Source: Megaustenia siamemsis (taxonomy: Eukaryota; Mollusca; Gastropoda; Stylommatophora; Ariophantidae). Taken from it: a DNA stretch of 64,000 bases. Shown piece after piece: positions 1-10,904 of the stretch. A model generated the notes under the pieces. The model was not told the DNA's origin and did no database searches. It was given only the letters and a program-made list of their open reading frames with translations. Position 1 is the stretch's first letter. Each line of letters opens with the position of its first letter. Position numbers and translations under genes: made by a program. Location of the stretch: NCBI GenBank assembly GCA_032433765.1, contig JAVIAB010000092.1, positions 63,240,493-63,304,492 on the forward strand, written 5' to 3'.

Positions 1-37
1 ATATTCCCTATACCCCACTTGGCGTGATGGGGCACTC
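1..37 (+). repeat. 3' end of a tRNA-derived SINE (family 1), cut by the window edge
   Basis: The first bases match the 3' terminus of the complete family-1 copy at 41133-41364 (both read ATTCCCTATA, then CCACTTGGCGTGA and a GGGGC stretch). The head lies outside the window. Confidence 0.7.
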
Positions 38-815
38 AACTTTTTACTTTATACTATGTATGTATATATCAGTGGCGTATTCTCTATAATACCGCAGCTA
101 CTGCTGGTAGCCTGAACATTTTAACGAAATACAAAAGGAAATGATAATTTATTATATTTTTTTCATAATTATATTACAAATTTCCGAATATTCTATTACA
201 CATTTCGTAGGCCATTATGATTTATTTGCTTTGATTTGCATTTATTAAAGCAAGGTTTTCCTCAGACCACTATAACGTTTGTGAATGAAACCGAAACTAC
301 TCTACATTGAAACCTCTAGTAGCTAGCGATACATTTTTCATCTATCCGGACCTAGTATTAACGACCTTGACATGCAAAAATGGGAGTCAAAATAAAATAG
401 CGGGTGCTACCGCTAGAGGAATGCGGTTTCATGGGTTATTTTAGCTCTAACCAATTAGAAGCGTTAAAAGTGAAAGTGAAACTATGTCTGATTACCGGAA
501 CTTTCTTAGCTATTTATAACAACGCTATGCGCATCAGCATCTGTAGAAAGAACTGTTTCTGCTCCCAAGAGAATCAAATCTTATTGTCGCTCAACTCAGA
601 CACAAGAACGCTTATCTGGTTTGGCATTAATGTCCATTGAGAAATCATTTCCTCAGAAACTTAGAAACCAACCCAACAGTACTTTCAATGACTAAGTCAT
701 CAAGACATTATCGTCCCAAAAAAGACGGATATAATTAACATATAAATAAGTAAGTAATTTAAAATGTAGTGATGTCATTATTAGAAAATGTTAATTTATG
801 TTAGCCTAATGAATA
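38..815. other. Anonymous AT-rich sequence
   Basis: No coding signature, tandem repeat or recognisable transposon is seen. The open frame at 404-640 has no family resemblance and no splice context. Confidence 0.5.
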
Positions 816-841
816 TAATGTATGTCTTTATATATTATTTC

Positions 842-2510
842 AGCGGTAGCCCAGACCCCAAAACCAGTATACGCCACTGACTTTGAAGAACTTTTGAATA
901 GACCCGGCTCAAATAATCCTCCAGATATACTACCAGCAGAAGAATAGTTACACGTTAACTGTGTAAAACCAAGCAAAGAAGAAATAATGAAAGCCATCAA
1001 GCTATTAAAAAATGGTAAAATCACAGGACCAGGTGAAATTCCTTCGGAAGCCATTAAAGCAGATATTAACACCTCTACCAAGATGTTACATAATCTATAA
1101 GGAAAAAAATTGGGAGAGGGAAGAAATACCGAAGGACTAGAAAGAAGGTTATATTATCAAACTACCAAAGAAGGGAAGTTTACAAGAGTGCACAAATTAT
1201 AGGGAAATTGTGCTACTATCAGTGCCAGGAAAAATATTAAGCATAATTATTCTGGAGAGACTAAAAGAGGCTATAGAGAAACATTTGAGAGATGAACAAG
1301 CAGGTTATAGGAAGAACAGATCATGTGCTGATCAAATAACTACTCTACGTATAATAGTTGAACGAAGTGTAGAACTAAAATCCCCACTTTATATTGGATT
1401 CATAGATTACGAAAAGGCATTTGATAGTTTAGACAGATGAATGCTTTGGAAGTTGCTGAGTCATTACGGAATCCCCATAACGTTTATTAACCTGATAAAA
1501 ACAATGTATGAAGGAATGAAATGTAGTGTGGTGCGTGAAGGACAGCTTACAGAAGCATTTGAAATAAGAACAGGAGTAAGGCAGGGATGCCTTCTGTCTC
1601 CATTTCTCTTTCTACTGGCCATAGATTGGATTATGAAAATAACTCAAAACAACAGAAATGGAATCCAGTGATCAATGACCAAGAAACTTGATGATTTAGA
1701 CTTTGCTGATGACATAGCTCTCCTATCACACAGCCATTAACATATGCAAGATAAAATGAACATACTTGATGAAAGATTACAACAGCTAGGACTGAAAATT
1801 AATAGAGATAAGACCAACATTATGAGAATTAATGCAGTTGGCAATAACCAAATAAAATTAGGAGAAATACCTCTGTACAATCTAACATATATCTGAGCAG
1901 TGTTATAGATAAAGAGGGAGGAACAGAAAATGATACAAAAATAAGGATATCAAAAGCAAGAAGAACTTTTGTGGTAATAGGAAACAGATGGAAGCCTAAA
2001 GAAATTAAGTTAAATACAAAATAAAAATCTTCAACTCCAGTGTTAAGTCAGTTCTATTATATGGCTGTGAAACATGGAGAACAACAAAATTGACATCATG
2101 AAGATACAGACTTTCATTAATTAATGGATGCTTACGCAGAATAAAAGGTTGGAAATGGCAGGACAAAATCACTAACATAGAATTATGGAAATGTATCAGT
2201 CAAATACCAGTGGATAAAGAGATACAGCGAAGACAATGGCGCTGGATAGGACACACACTGCGGAAGCCAACTGAGAATATTACAAAACAGGCCCTTTTTG
2301 GAATCCCCAGGGGAAAAGACATGAGGAAGACCAAGGAATTCTTGGAGAAGACAGACAGAAGCAACGATGAAGATGATGGGGAGAAATGAAATGATCTTAA
2401 AAGAATGGCAAGAAACAGAACGACTTGGAAAGTGTTTGTTGAAGACCTATGCTCCACAGGGAGCTGAAAGGCAAAAGAAGAAAGAAGAAGCTTTACCAAA
2501 AATTAGTAAC
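842..2510 (+). pseudogene. LINE (non-LTR retrotransposon) ORF2 relic, reverse transcriptase and C-terminal region
   Basis: Translated pieces give the linker before the RT, the RT core and the C-terminal region typical of animal LINEs. Visible RT motifs are FIDYEKAFDS (about 1399-1428), GVRQGCLLSP (from 1573) and the catalytic FADD box (1702-1713). The C-terminal part shows LLYGCETWR (near 2060) and GHTLRKP (near 2248), both usual in this group. The RT is open in one frame from 1210 except for stops at 1438-1440 and 1669-1671. Upstream (842-1209) and downstream (after about 1870) several frameshifts are needed. The endonuclease domain is missing, so the copy is 5'-truncated and dead. Family membership is clear; the exact clade is not assigned. 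Confidence 0.85.
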
Positions 2511-2890
2511 ATCTCAAAAGAATGAAAAATTATCTAGACACGTGGAAACTCCATTAAGAACGCGAAACACAACTTTATGTAACCGAGAGTCATAGTTGAT
2601 AAAGTTAAAACAGTCAGCTACAAAATGGCTATTATAGGTACAGTTGACCTTCTGAACGAAATGATATTAACGCATGGTCAGGGAATGTACTGAGACGTAC
2701 AAGTTTACATGGAACTAAAAGTTTCACTCTTAACTTATAAAATATTCTACTACATCGTCTGAAGTGATTCACAATTTCCGTTACAAGTAATATGCCATAA
2801 TTGTTGGTAAATATATGTCTACTGACGCATGCAGGCGAAGGTACTTGTTCATTTATCCCCCACCCTATCTGCATTTTATTTTAATGATAG
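2511..2890. other. Anonymous sequence
   Basis: No gene or repeat recognised between the LINE end and the small minisatellite. Confidence 0.4.
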
Positions 2891-2894
2891 GAAA

Positions 2895-2982
2895 CAAACC
2901 ATTTTAACTACTGTTCGTGAATTAATTCCTTAGGAAATGGACCATTGCAACCACCTTTCGTGAATTAATTATTTAGGAAATG
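2895..2982 (+). repeat. Minisatellite, left half (about 45-bp unit, two copies)
   Basis: Two units share CGTGAATTAATT followed by TTAGGAAATG. The same unit resumes at 4366, so this array is split by the element at 2983-4365. Confidence 0.7.
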
Positions 2983-3217
2983 TGTACGGTGAATGATGAC
3001 ACATACATATTTAGATCATAATTAAGCGAGGACATAGGGCAAAACAGGACTAGACAAAGTTAGCATAGGGGCGACTAAGAGACCATGTTAAACCGCCGTG
3101 ACGGACCACAAGGTTGTAAACTGAGAATGACTTTAACTGTCAGTAAGGAATGTGGAACTTATAAACTGAAGGCTAGTCACACAGTATCAGATGGTTGGGG
3201 AGGGTCACTTGCAGTTC

Positions 3218-3605
3218 AGAGAGGAGTGGAGCAGTATTGGATGTAATTTTTTTTTATCTGGAGAAAGAATAGTTAGCAGGGAGGTAGAAGTTTAGCCAGA
3301 GAGGAGTGGAGCAGTGTTGGATGTCATTTTTATCTGGAGAAAGAATAGTTAGCAGGGAGGTAGAAGTTTAGCCAGAGAGGAGTGGAGCAGTGTTGGATGT
3401 CATTTTTATCTGGAGAAAGAATAGTTAGCAGGGAGGTAGAAGTTTAGCCAGAGAGGAGTGGAGCAGTATTGGATGTCATTTTATCTGGAAAAAGAATAGT
3501 TAGCAGGGAGGTAGAAGTTTAGCCAGAGAGGAGTGGAGGAGTATTGGATGTCATTTTTATCTGGAGAAAGAATAGTTAGCAGGGAGGTAGAAGTTTAGCC
3601 AGAGA
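3218..3605 (+). repeat. Minisatellite, about 75-80-bp unit, five copies
   Basis: The phrase AGAGAGGAGTGGAG recurs at about 3220, 3300, 3376, 3451 and 3526, each followed by TTGGATGTCATTTT and then AGTTAGCAGGGAGG. Copies are nearly identical, which suggests recent expansion. Confidence 0.9.
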
Positions 3606-4213
3606 GGAAGACATGAAGATCGAGTTACTAGTAACGGATGCGAACTTGACCAAATGACCCCGCTCTGGGAAATTCCAGGGCTTGGCTCGGAGATCTGGCA
3701 CGAGTGGACGGAGGAAGGCAGGGAGTAAGGTTAACTGTCGGTCAAAGGGCAGAAGTATAAAAGTTAGAGGGCAGACCTGAGAGGGGGCTTCCATTTTTTA
3801 CACTTGGACTTCGACTTAGGAACACACAGAGATAGCCACGCACTAGGGACCGATTGGAACTGAGGTAGTCATAGAAGAACATCAACTTAGAGAATAGACT
3901 AGAACTAGAGAAGCAGAACTACAGGAGAACAGAATTAGAATTACAGATCAGAGTTAGAAGTCACGCACCAGAACTAGAGGACGAGAACTAGAATGAGAGA
4001 CGGAGAACTAGAGATAGGAAACGAGATAGCCATTGGAGAACGTTAGAAACAGAAAACACAGACGAAAGAGAGCTAGATAGAGAGAAAGCTAGAATATCCA
4101 CTATATTAATAGCTGAGGTACAACATCGACGGTAGTCGAAGTGCTTCACCGGCCAAGACTGTGAATAGATCGAACAAGTATCTACAGAACGCTAGGAAGG
4201 ATAGCCTGATAGT

Positions 4214-4214
4214 A

Positions 4215-4271
<57 letters not shown>

Positions 4272-4275
4272 ATAA
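4214..4275. repeat. (TC)n(TA)n microsatellite
   Basis: A short TC tract passes directly into a long TA tract. Confidence 0.95.
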
Positions 4276-4365
4276 ATGAGGACTGATTTGTAACGTACAC
4301 AGTTTGTTCATTCTTGAATGTGTGGTGTCATGTCAAATACCAAGAACAGTTAGAACACGGCTATA

Positions 4366-4452
4366 AATGGACCCTTGTAACCACTGTTCGTGAATTCATT
4401 CCTTAGGAAATTGACCCTTGTAACCACTGTTCGTGAATTAATTCCTGTGCAA
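4366..4452 (+). repeat. Minisatellite, right half
   Basis: Two units with ACCACTGTTCGTGAATT, the same sequence as at 2895-2982, resume immediately after the inserted element. Confidence 0.7.
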
Positions 4453-4835
4453 CAATCTTTGGGTGAAATCACTTTTAATTTGTCTGACGAAGAAATCAAA
4501 TATGGTCAGATCAGAGCCTTACAATACAAATTGCTCTGGTTTTGTATCAGATGGCACATCAATTAAGATTTGAGTTTAAGTTGTTCACAGTTGTTTGTCA
4601 CTGATAGTTTAGTTGATCTCTTTATTTGATTCTTCTATGATACATTCAAAGTCTTTATAAAAAACTGTATCTCGAAATATTAAAACTTTACTGGTTCAAA
4701 ATAGAATATTAGATCTCGACAGCCATGAGTCCACGTCACTCCTTCGGATGAAAGAGATAGGAGTTAAAATGGGCACAGCCAGAAACGAGAAACTTAGTGG
4801 ACGTATAAGAAGACTTATCAACCAACACAGAGCTG
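4453..4835. other. Anonymous sequence
   Basis: No coding or repeat structure recognised. Confidence 0.4.
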
Positions 4836-4837
4836 GA

Positions 4838-5040
4838 GGGAGGTGCGCGTGGCCGTGCGGCTAAAACCACTGTTCCGCTGGCCGAAAAGCTGTCGAAGGT
4901 AGACAGAAAGGATTGTTTCTATCGGGGGTGAAATAAAAATCCTGAGTCGTACACGTCGTAGCGACTGCTTGACCAAGCGGCTTTTATCCTTCTGATTCCA
5001 TCGTTGCCCCCCGACCTACACCAGCAATGGTACTATGTGT
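4838..5040 (+). repeat. SINE-like element (family 3), tRNA-like head degraded
   Basis: The 3' body (GGTGAAATAAAAA, then GCGACTGCT and CCCCCCGACC) matches the body of the element at 46795-47010, which has a clearer tRNA-like head. The two copies are diverged. Confidence 0.5.
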
Positions 5041-5079
5041 CGTAAAGATAGTTTTTTATTTTATTTACAGAGCTGAAGT

Positions 5080-5205
5080 TGTCAGTCTGGGAATGACTTT
5101 AGCTGTCAGTAAGGAATGTAGAACTTATAAACTGAAGGCTAGTCACACAGTATCAGATGGTTGGGGAGGGTCACTAGGAGTTCAGAGAGGAGTGGAATTA
5201 CACTG
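5080..5205 (+). repeat. Second copy of a segment found at 3118-3235
   Basis: About 110 bp, including GGAACTTATAAACTGAAGG-type sequence and TCAGATGGTTGGGGAGGGTC, is shared with the left part of the putative LTR at 2983. It is probably a fragment of a related element. Confidence 0.7.
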
Positions 5206-5340
5206 CGGTAATTGCTGAGGAGGGAATCTAAGCACATATGGACATGTTCGAAGTGTAATGATGATGACCCGCAAATAACTCAATAGCAATAACTCAATAT
5301 TGCATCTCTCGAAATTATCAAATTTGATATTTTTTATTTA

Positions 5341-6251
5341 AATAATCATCATCAAGTACCGGGCCTGCTGGCGGCGTAGGTGATCATGTCTCTCCACAAC
5401 TTTCGATCTCGGCAGCTCTTTATCATTTCTGTTGTTGACCTTCTGCCAAGCCATTCTCTTAAGCTGTCTGTATTTTTTTCTATTTGCTTCCCTCTATCTC
5501 TTCGTCCCTCATTTTTTCCAGTTGTTACAATATATTCAAGTTGTTCTCTTCTCATTACATGGCTAAAAAATGATGATTGTTTCTTCCTAACATTGGAAAT
5601 TAGCTCTCTATTTGCTTTGACCTCTCTCAGAACATCTTCATTACTCTTCTTAGCTGTCCATGGTACTCTCAACATTCTTCTGTAAAACCACATTTCTACA
5701 GACTCCAGTGATTTTCTTGTCTGTTGTCCTATTGTCCATGATTCGCATCCATATGTTAAGACTGGCTCTACGTAACATTTAAGAACTGTTTTTCTTGTTT
5801 CTATTGTCAAAAATTGATTGCATAGTATCTTCGTTCATTTTTTGGAAAGCTGCTTTTGCCTGAGCCATTCTACATCTCACCTCTTTTGTACATCTTCCGT
5901 CTGAGGTTAACAAAGTTCCCAAATATTTAAATTCATTTACCTGTTTTAATATTGTTCCACTTGTCTTTATTTTGCACTGAGGTGATGTCTTTTTCTTTGT
6001 TGTTACCATTACCTCTGTCTTTTCGCTATTAAGGCTGAGTCCTTTATTTTTGTTTTCTTTCACTATAATGTCCAACATTTCTTGTAACTCATTTTCACTC
6101 TTAACGATTAAGACTGTATCATCAGCCGTAGATTACTTATGTTATTATCTCCAATTGTTATTTCAGGCATGTCCCTTATGGATCTTAAAATAATCTCACT
6201 ATAAATATTAAACAAATCTGGTGACAGCACACAACCTTGTCTAACACCCTG
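5341..6251 (-). pseudogene. LINE 3' half (family B): RT end and C-terminal domain
   Basis: Read on the minus strand, the segment starts in the RT at GVRQGCVLSP (near 6245), continues through a damaged ADD box (near 6125), TKKKTSPQCKIKTSG and EFKYLGTLLTSDGRC, and ends with LTYGCESWT, RREQLEYIVTT and the C-terminal SRPGT just before a short (TGA)n tail at 5345-5352. The coding sequence is broken around 5780-5810. The 5' part is absent. The repeat TTTTATTTA occurs at both edges (5332-5340 and 6252-6260) and may be the target-site duplication, though it is low in complexity. The copy at 31599-32365 belongs to the same family. Confidence 0.85.
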
Positions 6252-6261
6252 TTTTATTTAT

Positions 6262-7200
6262 TGAAACATTCCCAACTGGTTTCAAGTTTTATGGTCGCTG
6301 TTTGTTGCCAGTACATATTCTTAATTGCATTTTTTTGCGTTTTGTTTTTGTCGAACAGCTTCTCTCGTAACTAGTTCTACCAATGTTTGACAAACAAACA
6401 CGGCAATAGAATGAACAAGTCAGGTCCACTGATCCACAGAGTTTTCTCTCCTTTTTCTTGCGTCTTTTCTCATCTAAGTTTTGCCTTAGCACAGTCTCAA
6501 ATGATGTTATACCATTCCTTATACATGCTCTCCATGATGTGCGATCACTAGCCAGATGTTCGCAGTCATTTTCACAGATGGAGAAGCCATTCAGAGATGA
6601 TTTACAGATATCTCTATATCACTATATCGTAGTTTATGTCTGCCGATTGTCTTTTTCCGTGTGTTAGTTCACCATATAGTATTTGCCTGGGGATGCGTTT
6701 TCTTCCATTCGCGGGACGTGCCCATCCATCTTAGTCTTCGACATCTGAGCATCGACAATATTGTTGGGGTCTTAGCACGTTGCAGGACAGTTAAGTTATT
6801 TTGTCCTGCGATTTGATGTGCATTATTTTGCGGAGATATAGCATGTGGAAGACATTTAGTCTTTTTCGTGATATGAGTATGTTGTCCAGGTTTCAGATCC
6901 ATATAATAGTGTGGTAAGCACACAATTTTGATATATTAAGAGTATGACCTTTAGTGTTAATTTCGTGTTGTTACAGGCCCTTTCTGTGAGTTTGTCGACT
7001 TACCAATTCGACTGTTTATTTCATCATCAAGAGAAGTGGTTTGCATAATTGAAGATCCAAAATGCGTGAATTTCTGAACTGATTTTAGTGGACAATCTTT
7101 TAAAGTGATTAATAAAGGTTTGTTATCGCGTTGATTTATTTAGTGTTACTGTTTTCTGAACACTAAGTGGCAGTGAAAAAAGGTCGCATGCTTTGTCAAT
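6262..7200 (-). pseudogene. LINE C-terminal relic (another family) with a cysteine-rich end
   Basis: Minus-strand pieces give FTHFGSSI, DDEINSRIGKS, LSMLRCRRLRWMG and finally FYCRVCLSNIGRTSYERSC. These correspond to the RT-distal part of LINEs whose C-terminus carries a C-x2-C zinc-binding motif followed by an SRIGL-type segment. Several frameshifts and stops separate the pieces. The family-B copy at 5341-6251 lies directly downstream and may have inserted into this relic's 3' region. Confidence 0.7.
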
Positions 7201-7204
7201 GATA

Positions 7205-8850
7205 ATGATTAAGAAGAAAAAGCAGTCCAAATTCATGGGACATGTGAAGAAGATTCCTCTCCTATTAGATCTCTCTATTAGATGTAAATTTAGATGACTT
7301 CATCTTGTGTGAAATAGAAACCACCTTATAGCTTATGACCAATAACAAGGCTGCTGGAGAGGATAAGTTAACAGCTGAGATCGTCAAGGCAATTGATAGC
7401 CATAATCTAATACATCTCCAAAAAATGTTCAACATCATTTGGAAAACAGAGAAGACGCCTCATAAATGGAAAAAAGGAATCATTGTTAAGATCCCAAAAA
7501 AGGGCAATCTTAGAGATTGTAACAACTGGAGAGGCGTGACACTTTTGTCAGTTGCCTCAAAGTTATTCTGCAAAATCATCCTAAATAGAATAAAGGATTC
7601 AATAGATACAGTAATGCGTGAAGAACAGGCTGGGTTTAGAAAAGGGAGAAGCTGTTTTGACCACATTTTCACTCTACGACTTATATTGGAGGAACACATT
7701 GAAAAGCAAAAACCTTTTGTACTTAACTTCATCGACTTCAAAAAAGCATTTGATAGTATTCATAGAGATTCTTTGTGGACAATTCTGAAGCAATATGGTT
7801 TACCATCAAAAATCATAAATATTATCAAAGACATGTATGATGGTACACATGTGCAGTTCGAACAGAGGAAGGACTGAGCGAATGTTCCCAATAGAAACTG
7901 GGGTTAAACAAGGATGTATTTTATCGCCCTTGTTATTTGGAATTGTTATGGACTTCATAATGAAGAAATGCTGCACTGGTAATAAAGGCATCGAATGGAT
8001 ACAAGGAGACCATTTGGAGGACCTCGACTTTGCTGATGACATAGTTCTCATCAGCAGTCAGATAAAAACGATGCAGGAAAACACAAATGAACTATCATCA
8101 ATAGCCAGCAAAATTGGGCTTGAGATCAATCATGAAAAGACTAAAGTCATGAAAAGTTTAATTCCAACAGGTGACAAAATATACATGGAAAACAAACCAG
8201 TAGAAGAGATCGATCACTTTATCTATCTTGGAAGTCACATTGATCGAGAAGGGGATACGAGCAAAGAAATTATAATCAGAATAGCTAAAGCAGCAATATC
8301 TTTCAGAAGCCTTGAAAAGTTGTGGAAATCAAAACTCATCAGCACAAACACAAAACTTAGGCTATTCAAATCAAATGTACTATAAACCCTTACGTATGCA
8401 TGTGAAAGCTGGAAAACAACAAGAGATATAGAAACAAAGTTGAACGCATTCGAAAATAAATGTCTTAGGAAAATACTTGGTATAGCATGGAACGAATTCA
8501 AAACAAACGAGGAAATTAGAGAAATCGTCAATCAACCACTAATATCTTCAGTAATAAAGAAAAGACGATGGTCATACGTTGGACATGTGATGAGAAGAGA
8601 TAATAACCGAATAGCAAAGCAAGCCCTCATATGGGAAACAACAGGTAAAAGTAAAAGAGGAAGATCCAGGGAGACACTGAAAAGAACATTGAAGATGAGA
8701 GGCAAGAGCAGCAGGAATCGGCTCCCTCAATGAGATAGAACTGCTTGCACAGAACAGAGACAGATGGCGAGATTTGATAAAATATATTTAAAAGAAAACT
8801 GCTAGAACAAAAAATTTATATAGGAGAAGGTGTATCTTGGTCTACGCCCT
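7205..8850 (+). pseudogene. LINE ORF2 relic, RT nearly intact (family C)
   Basis: From 7335 the frame encodes NNKAAGEDKLTAEI, VASKLF, EEQAGFRKGRSC and FIDFKKAFDS. A frameshift between about 7860 and 7880 moves reading to the frame with GVKQGCILSP, the catalytic FADD box (8029-8040) and EIDHFIYLGSHID. One stop (8383-8385) interrupts it before ACESWKTT, and the frame then runs to about 8733 (KRRWSYVGHVMRR, TTGKSKRGRS). Two or three lesions thus disable about 500 residues of RT plus C-terminal domain. The endonuclease is missing. The giant satellite array begins right at its 3' end. Confidence 0.85.
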
Positions 8851-10836
8851 ATGGTGGTAACAAATAATAATACATAAATATTATTATATGGGGAACTTCC
8901 GAGGCGATAATAGGGAATAATAGACAAATAAGTATGTGTTAGCACTCGGAAAAATTAACAGACAAACAACAACAGAAAATAACGAAGAACAATACATGGT
9001 CCGAAGTGGGATCGAACCCGTACTCCCTGGCACCGCGCCTTGCCACGAGAAGCCGAACGCTTGGCACACTGCCACTCAGCCAACTAAAAAATTGGCTATT
9101 GTAGTAGTGTCTTCCACGAAAGGCGCTCTCAATGACTATAGCATAGGGTAACGATCTCAGACCGGAAATAAATTGTAATTTTGTACTTTCCTATTAATGC
9201 AAGTATCTCCCAGTAGGGCTGAATACTTGTGTTGTAGACAAACATTTATAGGACGAAACAGCACGAATAGTAGTTTCCAGTGGTTATATACTGGTAACAA
9301 ATAATAATACATAAATATTATTATATGGGGAACTTCCGAGGCGATAATAGGGAATAATAGAACAAATAAGTATGTGTTAGCACTCGGAAAAATTAACAGA
9401 CAAACAACAACAGAAAAAAACGAAGAACAATACATGGTCCGAAGTGGGATCGAACCCGTACTCCCTGGCACCGCGCCTTGCCACGAGAAGCCGAACGCTT
9501 GGCACACTGCCACTCAGCCAACTAAAAAATTGGCTATTGTAGTAGTGTCTTCCACGAAAGGCGCTCTCAATGACTATAGCATAGGGTAACGATCTCAGAC
9601 CGGAAATAAATGTATATTTGTACTTTCCTATTAATGCAAGTATCTCCCAGTAGGGCTGAATACTTGTGTTGTAGACAAACATTTATAGGACGAAACAGCA
9701 CGAATAGTAGTTTCCAGTGGTTATATACTGGTAACAAATAATAATACATAAATATTATTATATGGGGAACTTCCGAGGCGATAATAGGGAATAATAGAAC
9801 AAATAAGTATGTGTTAGCACTCGGAAAAAATAACAGACAAACAACAACAGAAAAAAACGAAGAACAATACATGGTCCGAAGTGGGATCGACCCGTACTCC
9901 CTGGCACCGCGCCTTGCCACGAGAAGCCGAACGCTTGGCACACTGCCACTCAGCCAACTAAAAAATTGGCTATTGTAGTAGTGTCTTCCACGAAAGGCGC
10001 TCTCAATGACTATAGCATAGGGTAACGATCTCAGACCGGAAATAAATTGTATATTTGTACTTTCCTATTAATGCAAGTATCTCCCAGTAGGGCTGAATAC
10101 TTGTGTTGTAGACAAACATTTATAGGACGAAACAGCACGAATAGTAGTTTCCAGTGGTTATATACTGGTAACAAATAATAATACATAAATATTATTATAT
10201 GGGAACTTCCGAGGCGATAATAGGGAATAATAGAACAAATAAGTATGTGTTAGCACTCGGAAAAATTAACAGACAAACAACAACAGAAAAAACGAAGAAC
10301 AATACATGGTCCGAAGTGGGATCGAACCCGTACTCCTGGCACCGCGCCTTGCCACGAGAAGCCGAACGCTTGGCACACTGCCACTCAGCCAACTAAAAAA
10401 TTGGCTATTGTAGTAGTGTCTTCCACGAAAGGCGCTCTCAATGACTATAGCATAGGGTAACGATCTCAGACCGGAAATAAATTGTATATTTGTACTTCCT
10501 ATTAAGCAAGTATCTCCCAGTAGGGCTGAATACTTGTGTTGTAGACAAACATTTATAGGACGAAACAGCACGAATAGTAGTTTCAGTGGTTATATACTGG
10601 TAACAAATAATAATACATAAATATTATTATATGGGGAACTTCCGAGGCGATAATAGGGAATAATAGAAAACAAATAAGTATGTGTTAGCACTCGGAAAAA
10701 TTTAACAGACAAACAACAACAGAAAAAACGAAGGAACAATACATGGTCCGAAGTGGGATCGAACCCGTTACTCCTGGCACCGCGCCTTGCCACGAGAAGC
10801 CGAACGCTTGGCAAACTGCCACTCAGCCAACTAAAT

Positions 10837-10904
10837 CGTATTACACGATGACGTCACAATAGCAATTTTTTTAAGACACTGTTACAATAGCCAATTTTTA
10901 GTGC
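10837..10904. repeat. Inversion junction inside the giant array
   Basis: Reverse-oriented monomers stop after the complement of box A at 10836. About 36 bases foreign to the monomer follow, containing the palindrome TGACGTCA and the arms TCGT/ACGA. A forward scrap (GACACTGTTACAATAGCC) then runs straight into the mid-monomer sequence TATTCGTGCTGTTTCG, skipping box A and box B. From there all monomers are forward. Confidence 0.85.

Larger units (their letters stand above)
2983..4365 (+). mobile_element. Putative solo LTR or similar insertion splitting a minisatellite
   Basis: The segment begins TGTACGGTG and ends CGGCTATA, and is bordered by the direct repeat AAATG (2978-2982 and 4365-4369) that could be a target-site duplication. 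The flanking minisatellite is continuous across the segment if it is removed. Near the right end there is an AATAAA-like signal (4266-4277) followed by a T-rich stretch, as in an LTR R/U5 region. It contains a nested minisatellite (3218-3605) and a purine-rich degenerate tract (3820-4090). No gag or pol coding is visible, so assignment to LTR elements is inference from the borders. Confidence 0.45.

Noticed and set aside
404..640. Small 78-residue gene
   Set aside because: No family resemblance, no splice or promoter evidence, and composition like its surroundings.
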